A stretch of 64,000 nt of DNA, taken from the NCBI GenBank assembly GCA_037349105.1, contig JAYJMM010000114.1:3835501-3899500 (forward strand), written 5' to 3'. The notes under the pieces are model-generated. The model did no database searches. It saw nothing but the letters and a program-made list of their open reading frames with translations, and had not been told where the DNA came from. Positions 57,024-64,000 of this stretch are shown piece by piece. This DNA is from Limnomonas spitsbergensis (taxonomy: Eukaryota > Chlorophyta > Chlorophyceae > Chlamydomonadales). The position numbers and the translations under genes were made by a program. Every line of letters starts with the position of its first letter. Position 1 is the first letter of the stretch.

Positions 57024-60000
57024 TCACGGCATCAGGAGTATGTCCCCCGACAAGGCGAACCAACCCTCCATGGTCACCCCATCCGCGTTCACCAGAGACA
57101 CCAAGGAGATGACCGGTGAATGCACTAGCTGCTTGATCAGTTGATTGAGTGGGTAGAGGCCTGAGGGAAACAGAAGGGCATGGAAGGTGACAGGTGACTC
57201 CATTTCCTGCTTGATCAGCTAATTGAAAGGATAAAGGCATGAGTCGGGGTGGGGGGGGGTAGATATAATAGGGAGGAATCACAGGATTCGTCAGCTGGTT
57301 GAGAGGGTACAGACCTGTGGGGAGGGGGGAGGGAGAGGCATTGGAGGGAGGGATCGCAGGATTTGTCAGCTGGTTGAGAGGGAACAGGCCTGTGGCAAAT
57401 CAGATAGGATAAAGGCCCGAGGGAAATAGAGGGGGGCAAGAGGTGGCTGGTGTGGGAGCCAGCTATTTGACCAGTTGATTACGACTTGAGAGGGTACACA
57501 TTTGTGAGGAGGGGGGGGGAGGGAGGTATTTAAGGGAGGACTCGCAGGAATCAGCAGCTGGTTGAGAGGGTAGAGGCCTGTGGGAAAGCAGGAGGGGAAA
57601 GGAGGTGTTCAATGAGTGCACCAACTGCTTCGTTGGCTGATTGAGAGGGTAGAAGCCTGTGGGAAATCAGAGGGGGAAAGGAGGTGACCCGTTACCAGTG
57701 AGTGCACCAGCTGCTCCCTCAGTTGATTGAGAGAGCACAAGCCTGTGGGGAGCAGCAGGGGCGAGGGCGTGGGTGGAAGTGGAGGGAATAATGGCAGGAT
57801 TCACCAGTTGAGTGAGAGGGTACAAGCCTGTTGAAAGGAGAGGGGTGGGGGGGGGGAATAGGGCCCTGTATCCACACATGCATCCATACCTACATCCACA
57901 CCTGCATGCATCCGCACCTGCATCCACACCTACATCCACACCTGCATCCATGTCTGCACGCATACGCACTTGCATCCACACCTACATCCACACCTGCATG
58001 CATCCACCTTGCCCCCACCTGCATAGTTGTTGATGAACCACACCACGGTGCCGTCCCATTGAACCGTTGACACCGGGATGGTTGCCTGCACCAGCGTGTG
58101 CTGAACCGCGGCCGAGGTGATGACAGTGGAGTCCCAATTAATGAGAGCTGACAGGGATGGGGGCAGGGTTAGGGGAGCAATGCTTGTTTAAGCACACAAC
58201 ATCAACAACATTCGAGCTGTTGACACCGGGATGGTTGCCTGTATCAACGTGTGCTGGAACGCAGCCCAGGTGATGAACGTGGAGTGAGAAATTATGAGGG
58301 CTGGGAGGGATGGGGGCAGAGGCAGGGGCAGGGGAGCAATGCTCGTTTTAGCGCTCAACATACAATATCCGAGCTGTACACACCGGGATGGTTGCCTGCA
58401 TCAACGTGTGCTGGACCCTGCTGTGGTGACAAATGGGGAGTCCCAATTGCCAAGAGCTGGGTCGGGCAGGGGGCAGGGGAGCAGAGGAATGCTCCTTCCA
58501 CACATCCAAGCCGTTGGCAGAGATGTAGCTGAATTGTGGCTAAAAACATAGCTGACTTGCATCTGAAATGCAGCAGACTTGTGGCTGAAACGCAGCATAA
58601 TTGTGGCTGACATGTAGCTGAATTTTGGCTGAAATGTAGCCGAAAGTCGTTGACGTAAACAGTGTTGCCCGCCGACCCGCCCGCCTCACCCGTGACCATC
58701 ATCTGCGCGTCCATCTAAGCTATCAGTGGAATGCCTGCATTTCCTTCATCACGATGATAAATATTCAAGGTTGAGGGTCTACCACCAAAAGCCCGCCCAA
58801 CCACCCGCCCCCCCCCCCTGCCGCCTGCCCTCCCCCCTGCCGCCTGCCACCCCCCCCCTCCCTCCGCCTGCCTGCTCGCCCGCCTGCCCCCCCGCCCGCC
58901 TCACCCGTGACCATCATCTGTACGTCCAGCAGCGCTATCAGCTAAATATCCAGGATAGTGGTTCACGACCCACCCACCTTCCCACCCGCCCGCCTGCCCG
59001 CCCCCCCGCCTGCATGCCCACCCGCCCGCCTCACTCGTGACCATCATCCGTGCATACAGCTGTGCCACCAGCCAAGTATTACAGGTCAAGGGTTCAGGAC
59101 CTACCCGCCTTCCCACCCGCCCGCCTGCCTGCCCCCCCGCCTGCATGCCCACCCGCCCGCCTCACTCGTGACCATCATCCGTGCATCCAGCTGTGCCACC
59201 AGCCAAGTATTACAGGTCAAGGGTTCAGGACCTACCCGCCTGCCCCCCCCCCGCCCGCCCGCCCGCCTCACCCGTGACCACATCTGCGCGTCCAGTGCGC
59301 GATCAGTAGCGTGCACAGCATCTCATTCATCATGTAAAGAAACATCCGAGGTTAAGAGTCTACAACTAGCAGCCTCTGCCCCCCCCCCCCGCCTGCCGCC
59401 CGCCTCACCTGTGACCATCATCTGCGCGTCCAGCTGCGCGATCAGCGGCGTGCCCAGCGTCTCATTCATCACGTAAATCGACGTGCGGTACGCCGCCGTC
59501 ACCGCGACTCCACCCGCCTGCGTGAACGTCACTGTAGGCGCGGTCAGCGCCTCGACATCGATCCGCAGCTGCTGCTTGGGGTACAGCTTGGGTGCGGCAG
59601 GCAGCAGCGTGGCCAGCAGGTCGGACAGGACCTGTGTGCTGTACTGGAGGGCGCCGTGGCTGTGCAGGCCCCATAGCAGGCAGTTGAGGACGGACTGGTG
59701 CAGGTAGAGGGTCAGCTGTGGGCAGGTGGAGGGAGGGGGATTATGAGGGGCAATGAATAGGGGAAGGTCGGGGAGGAGGGGAAGGGGGGGGGGAGGGGTG
59801 GGGGAGGAGAGGTAGGGGTGGGGGAGGAGAGGTAGGGGTGGGGGGAGGGGTGGGGGAGGAGAGGTAGGGGTGGGGGGAGGGGAGGTCAGGCCCCACAGCA
59901 CGGACTGGTGCAGGTACAGGGTCAATTGTGGGCAGGTGGGGGGAGGGGAGGAGAGGGGAGGGGGGCATAGGGGAGTATGAGGGGCGATGAATAGGGGAGG

Positions 60001-61433
60001 GGGTGAGGGAGGAGGGGAGGGGAGGGGAGGGGGTGAGGGAGGAGGGGAGGGGAGGGGAGGGGGTGAGGGAGGAGGGTAAGGGAGGGGAGGGGGTGAGGGA
60101 GGAGGGGAGGGGAGGGGAGGGGGTGAGGGAGGAGGGGAGGGGAGGGGAGGGGGTGAGGGAGGAGGGGAGGGGAGGGGAGGGGGTGAGGGAGGAGGGGAGG
60201 GGAGGGGAGGGGGTGAGGGAGGAGGGGAGGGGAGGGGAGGGGGTGAGGGAGGAGGGGAGGGGAAGTATTAAGAGGCCTAGACATTTCTGCATTGAAAACA
60301 AAAATCACCGCCCTGCCTGGAAAGAAAGCCTCAGTTGGGTTTTCGTTGGATATAAGATATTTGACTCTGGACCAAAGTCAGGGAACTCTTGCGATGAACA
60401 ATGTCTTTCCAATGGCGCTTCAGCTTTCATCCAGCTATAATACAGCTATGATTCAGCTATAATTCAGCTATCATCCAGCTACAATCCAGCTACAATCCAG
60501 CTATAATTCAGCTATGATTCAGCTAAAAATTCAGCTATAATCCAGCTACAATCCAGCTTTAATCCAGCTACATCACGGCGTTTGGCCATCGGGGGGCCGG
60601 TGCAGCGTGCCCGGCTCCTTAGGCCAGTGGTGGCACTGCCCAGCTCCTGCCTGATTCAGGTGGGGTCCGGTTCGCACGAAAACAAACGCTGAAAAAATGA
60701 ACCCCTTGGGTGGCTGGTGCTCCTGAAGCCAGGGATGGTTTGCCCAGCTGCCTGCTTAACAGCACACACACACCCAAAAAGCATAAATAAAACCAAAAGA
60801 ATCCTAGGGTGCCCACTGGCCGGTGCAGCGTGCCCTCCTCCTGAAGCCAGGGACGGCTCTGCCCAGCTGCCTGCCTGATTAACACGGTCCGCGGCACTTG
60901 AACAAATGCTGTAGAAATATCCCCCTCCCCCTTCCCCCCCCCCCCCCCCATCACCATGCGAGGCTCCAGCCCGATCATGTCGCTGCCCACGGGCAGGTTT
61001 GACGTCTCATACGGGCACTGGCCCTCCTGCTGGACCCGTTGGGGCGCAGACAGCTGCGCAGACAGCTGGGCAGACAGCTGGGCAGACAGCTGGGCAGACA
61101 GCAGGTCAGACAGCTGGGCAGACAGCAGGTCAGACCTGGCCGCCGAGGACGAGAGCCGTCGGGCAGCTGCCCGCCGCAAGCTGGCAGCCACCGCTGGTGC
61201 TTTGAGCAATGGACCTGGCCCGATCCGAAGCGGGCCAGCAGCAAGGAGAGACGAGGCGGAGGAGAGGCTGGCTCCAGGCCGGTCCCCGAGCACTCCCCCC
61301 TGCACCCCAGTAGCAGCAGCAGCAGCAGCTGCCCCTTGAACACCAGCTCCTCCAGCCCTATGCCCGCTCCCTGCCTGTTGCCGCGGCTGCGCTTCCTGCT
61401 GCGTTGTGGCTGAAGTACCGGACACAGTAGCAG

Positions 61434-61467
<34 letters not shown>

Positions 61468-62664
61468 TCCAGCTCTGTCCCCGCTCCCTGCCTGTTGCTG
61501 CGGCTGCGTTTGTTGCTGCGTGGCGCTAGCACCTCCGACTTGCCCGCTCCCTTTGAGCAGCACGTAGCTGAGGGTGTGGAAGGAGCGGTCGAACGAGAGG
61601 TCAAGGGGCAGGCCCATGACCTCCACGTGGGTGGGCAGGGAGGCCAGCACGCCATCCACCGCAGCCGGCACGTCGGCAGAGAGCGCACCGGAGATGCCGG
61701 CGTGGACGGCGGCGGAGATGCGTTCGTTGAACAGAGACATGACGGACTGGACAGAATGAGAAAGAGGGAGAAGAGGTAAGCACAGTTTGTTTCAGGTAAT
61801 TTCAGCTCCAGTTCAGCTAAATTATGGCGGTGGAGAAGCAGTCATTGAACAGAGACTAGACGGACTGGACAGAATGAGAAATGTGGAGGACAGGCGGAGG
61901 AGAGGAGGAGGCATAGAGGTAAGCACGGCTTGTTTCAGGGTGTTTCAACTGTCATTCAGGGTGTTTAACTGCCATTCAGGGTGTTTCAACTGTCATTCAG
62001 GGTGTTCAACTGCCATTCAGGGTGTTCCAACTGCCATTCATTCCTCTTCTGTACACCCTCCCCTTATTCCCCACACCCCTGCAGCTGCACCCTCCTCTCC
62101 CTTCTTCCCCACATCCCCCCTACCTGCTGTCACACCTCTCCTCCCTTTGCTCCCCACGCCTCTCCCTCTTCTTCCCCACACCCCTCCCACCTAATACAGC
62201 CAGTCAGCGGGGTAGGAGTGCACCTTGAGCTACTCCTCTCCTCCCCCTTCTTCCTCACACCTCGCCCTAAGCTCCTCCACACCTCTCCCACTTCTTCCCC
62301 ACACCCCTCCCACCTAATACAGCCAGTCAGCGGGGTAGGAGTGCACCTTGAGCTACTCCTCTCCTCCCCCTTTTTCCTCACACCTCTCCCTAAGCTCCTC
62401 CACACCTCTCCCGTTTCTTCCCCAAACCCCTCTCACCTGATACAGCCAGTCAGCGGGATAGGAGTGCACCTTGAGCTGCTCCTCTCCTCCCCCTTCTTCC
62501 TCACACCTCTCCCTAAGCTCCTCCACACCTCTCCCACTTCTTCCCCACACCCCTCCCACCTGATACAGCCAGTCAGCCGAGTAGGAGTGCACCTTGAGCT
62601 GCACCGAGTCAAAGGAGCTGTCTGCCAGCTGCACGTCCAGCTCCGGCTGGAACGTTTTGGGGTT
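57024..62664 (-). CDS. BPI/LBP-family lipid-binding protein, 3' five exons
   Basis: Exons 62664-62560, 61746-60955, 59715-59409, 58147-58019 and 57160-57024 have AG/GT edges and matching phases (490 codons with TGA). Exon one (QLKVHSYSADWLYQ) and the helix after it (MSLFNERISAAVHAGISGAL, then LPTHVEVMGLPLDLSFDRSF, LSYVLLKG) follow the end of the N-terminal BPI fold. A low-complexity insert (Gln, Ala and SAQL runs, residues ~107-285) replaces the linker. LTLYLHQSVLNCLLWGLHSH, then APTVTFTQAGGVAVTA and the end WFINNYA-GLYPLNQLIKQL and MEGWFALSGDILLMP fit the C-terminal BPI fold. Family members bind lipid or lipopolysaccharide in a tubular pocket, usually as secreted proteins. The N-terminal ~130 residues and signal peptide should lie beyond the window. 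Confidence 0.75.
57161..57840. repeat. About nine copies of the last BPI exon's acceptor edge
   Basis: The real last exon starts, on the minus strand, CTCAG|GCCTCTACCCACTCAA. Copies of ACAGGCCTNTACCCTCTCAA followed by CCAGCTGAC and AATCCTGC recur roughly every 60-90 bp up to 57840. Most keep the AG acceptor and the codons for GLYPLNQL. Confidence 0.9.
57865..58018. repeat. CATCCACACCTGCATGCATC repeat
   Basis: An irregular 12-18-bp repeat filling the 5' part of the last BPI intron, immediately after the donor at 58018. Confidence 0.8.
58148..58465. repeat. Two broken copies of BPI exon four
   Basis: The exon block GACACCGGGATGGTTGCCTG, CACCAGCGTGTGCTG, AGGTGATGA, GTGGAGTCCCAATTA (plus strand) recurs at about 58220-58300 and 58380-58460, each followed by the intron block GGGATGGGGGCAG or its relic. 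The copies have lost the reading frame. Confidence 0.85.
58690..59400. repeat. Five copies of the BPI exon three donor edge
   Basis: The true edge, plus strand, is CGCCTCACCTGTGACCATCA, TCTGCGCGTCCAGCTG. Copies at about 58685, 58900, 59030, 59160 and 59265 keep the donor (CCTCACCCGTGACC or CTCACTCGTGACC) and up to 70 bases of exon. The spacer is a CCCGCCCGCCTG run. Confidence 0.9.
59716..60262. repeat. 550-bp purine/pyrimidine asymmetric array before an acceptor
   Basis: Plus strand is nearly all G and A, with a 30-bp unit (GGGGAGGGGGTGAGGGAGGA) repeated about nine times from 60000. The transcript therefore carries over 500 bases of C/U just upstream of exon three. At 59895-59945 a copy of the exon three 5' edge (GGACTGGTGCAGGTACAGGG, TCAATTGTGGGCAGGTGG) is embedded. 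Confidence 0.9.
60420..60575. repeat. 11-bp minisatellite CAGCTATAATC
   Basis: About 13 copies of an 11-bp unit, CAGCTATAATC with C/T and A/G variants, inside the BPI intron. Related CAGCT- or TAGCTGAAT-spaced motifs appear at 58515-58645. Confidence 0.85.
60590..60900. repeat. ~120-bp tandem duplication, three copies
   Basis: Units share GGCCGGTGCAGCGTGCCC, CCTGAAGCCAGGGANGG, GCCCAGCTGCCTGC and an ACAAANGCTG end, near 60595, 60700 and 60810, in the intron after BPI exon two. Confidence 0.75.
62190..62559. repeat. Three extra copies of the first visible BPI exon's donor edge
   Basis: A 125-bp unit with the plus-strand block ATACAGCCAGTCAGCGGGGT, AGGAGTGCACCTTGAGCT recurs at about 62195, 62320 and 62445 before the true edge at 62560. 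Each has CCCACCTAATACAG or CTCACCTGATACAG, so the donor is kept; in two copies the last codon CAG has become TAG. Confidence 0.92.
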
Positions 62665-62679
62665 CTGGGGATTTGGGGC

Positions 62680-63135
62680 GGCAGGAGAAGGAGTAAAGGA
62701 TGCTCTATGATGGGGATCTGAGGGCGTGGGCATCAGGCAGGAGAAGGAGTAAAGGATGCTCTGTGATGGGGCTCTGAGGGCGTGGGCATCAGGCAGGAGA
62801 AGGAGTAAAGGATGCTCTGTGATGGGGCTCTGAGGGCGTGGGCATCAGGCAGGAGAAGGAGTAAAGGATGCTCTGTGATGGGGATCTGAGGGCGTGGGCA
62901 TCAGGCAGGAGAAGGAGTAAAGGATGCTCTGTGATGGGGATCTGAGGGCGTGGGCATCAGGCAGGAGAAGGAGTAAAGGATGCTCTGTGATGGGGTTCTG
63001 AGGGCGTGGGCATCAGGCAGGAGAAGGAGTAAAGGATGCTCTGTGATGGGGCTCTGAGGGCGTGGGCATCAGGCAGGAAAAGGAGTCAAGGGTGATCTGT
63101 GCTGGGGCTCTGAAGGCGTGGGCATCAGGCAGGAA
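62680..63135. repeat. 56-bp minisatellite, about eight copies
   Basis: Unit GGATGCTCTGTGATGGGG, CTCTGAGGGCGTGGGCATCA, GGCAGGAGAAGGAGTAAA. Highly uniform copies lying directly upstream of the first visible BPI exon. Confidence 0.92.
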
Positions 63136-63164
63136 CAGAGAAATCAAGATTCAGCGTGCATCGA

Positions 63165-63235
63165 GTCAAAGGAGCCAGCTGCATGTGCAGCTCCGGCCGG
63201 GGCGTTTCGGGGTTCTGGAGGTGGGGAGGTGACAT
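63165..63235 (-). pseudogene. Broken copy of the first visible BPI exon
   Basis: On the minus strand a CAG acceptor is followed by AACCCCGAAACGCC, CGGCCGGAGCTGCACATGCA, GCTGGCTCCTTTGACTCGAT. It matches the true exon at 62600-62664 apart from a 6-base deletion and then loses similarity before the donor. Confidence 0.85.
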
Positions 63236-63570
63236 GAGCTGCACGGGAATAAAAGGATAATGCCATGCACTTTGTTCAGAAGAGTTTTTGTTCTGGCTTT
63301 CAGCTTTATATACACGCACAGGGGTATCACAATGCTTGGCTGGGGACAAGGGTGGGAGAGGGACAGGTACCACCTAATGATGCCCCTGTTAATAACATTA
63401 TAAATTAAGTTTGAAGCTTTTTCAGACTCAAAATGCTTGGAGATAGAATCTTGCGGTACCGAAATAAACGGGTGAATTACATAATTGCAGGAATTTAAAG
63501 TAGCAATCCCTTTCTTTCCAGTCTGCCTTGCTGTCTGCTGATCGAAATAGCTAGTCTTCAGGCGTCTTAC

Positions 63571-63690
63571 GTTTGCCCCCAGGGTGCGCAGATACTCGTC
63601 GCGCTGGCTGGTCACAATTTGCATGGCTCGACTTGCTTTCAGCATGGCTTTATCGTCCCAACTTGTTTGGTTCACACTTTCCCCACTGGG
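63571..63690 (-). CDS. Possible upstream exon
   Basis: A minus-strand block ending LRTLGAN|GTAAGA (phase 0). It reads back through MLKASRAMQIVTSQRDEYLR. Phase would allow joining to the BPI exon at 62664, but the sequence is not BPI-like to my eye. The 5' edge is not determined. Confidence 0.3.
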
Positions 63691-63754
63691 CCTTCTTGTT
63701 ATGCGTTCGGTTGTATTTTCTGTTGCCTCCTGGTTCAGGGTTCTGCTGCGTGCG

Positions 63755-63790
63755 CTTGTTAACCCTAACCCCTTACCCCTAAACCCTAGC
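63755..63790. repeat. Interstitial telomere-like repeats
   Basis: TTAACCCTAACCCCTTACCC followed by CTAAACCCTAG. Shorter relatives are AAACCCTAAACCCTG at 56250 and GGGTTAGGGTAAGG at 45678. They resemble the plant and algal telomere unit but are degenerate. Confidence 0.5.
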
Positions 63791-64000
63791 TTGTTTAACG
63801 GTACATGTTCTGCCTTGTCTCCTCTTTTTCTCTGATTGTTGTTTGGCAGCGTTTCTCCTTGTCGCGGGTCCTGGGTGTTGTTTTAGTTTCATCTGCTGGG
63901 TTTCCCATGGTTCGCTCTGCCTGGCCCCGTCAAAACAAATTGGGTCGTACCGGTACGTTAACTTCGAAACAACAAGAACGATGGTACAAGTTCGAGGGAG

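Noticed and set aside
63755..63790. Chromosome end
   Set aside because: The telomere-like run is short and degenerate and is followed by ordinary sequence.

Overview
The window looks like nuclear DNA of a chlorophyte green alga. Two spliced genes with GT-AG introns sit in about 25 kb. One of them, a roughly 1,109-residue FAD/Fe-S glycolate dehydrogenase of the Chlamydomonas GYD1 type, is the enzyme chlorophytes use in photorespiration where land plants use glycolate oxidase. Base composition is moderate, intergenic DNA is very rich in tandem repeats, and non-LTR retrotransposons are common. I cannot name the species.

Layout. 1-6.7 kb: the first half of a LINE reverse transcriptase, a minus-strand repeat-rich membrane-protein gene in two frames (2.95-5.59 kb) and several copies of a short LINE-tail repeat. 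6.8-12.2 kb: seven consecutive tandem arrays with units from 6 to about 190 bp. 12.6-13.5 kb: a few exon-like blocks. 13.95-14.9 kb: two more arrays. 16.96-22.43 kb: a ~187-bp satellite of about 29 units. 23-24.5 kb: a small spliced gene I do not recognise. 25.4-26.5 kb: two arrays. 27.7-34.24 kb (minus): a large LINE-like element with reverse transcriptase, chromo-like segment, PHD finger, RNase H, zinc knuckle and a PD-(D/E)XK nuclease, broken by in-frame UAA codons. 34.22-35.6 kb (plus): the second half of another LINE. 36.3-38.5 kb: a third decayed LINE with its 3' tails.

39.25-52.88 kb (minus) is the glycolate dehydrogenase gene. I resolved 20 exons whose lengths and phases sum exactly to 1,110 codons. 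57.02-62.66 kb (minus) is the 3' part of a BPI/LBP-family lipid-binding protein gene: five exons, phases consistent, 490 codons including the stop, with the N-terminus probably beyond the window.

The most unusual signal is common to both spliced genes. Their introns, and the DNA just after their stop codons, are full of degenerate tandem copies of the adjacent exon edge, including its splice donor, splice acceptor or stop codon. I count at least eight exon edges in the dehydrogenase gene and seven in the BPI gene. This looks like a general mode of intron growth in this genome and would scatter decoy splice sites beside the real ones.
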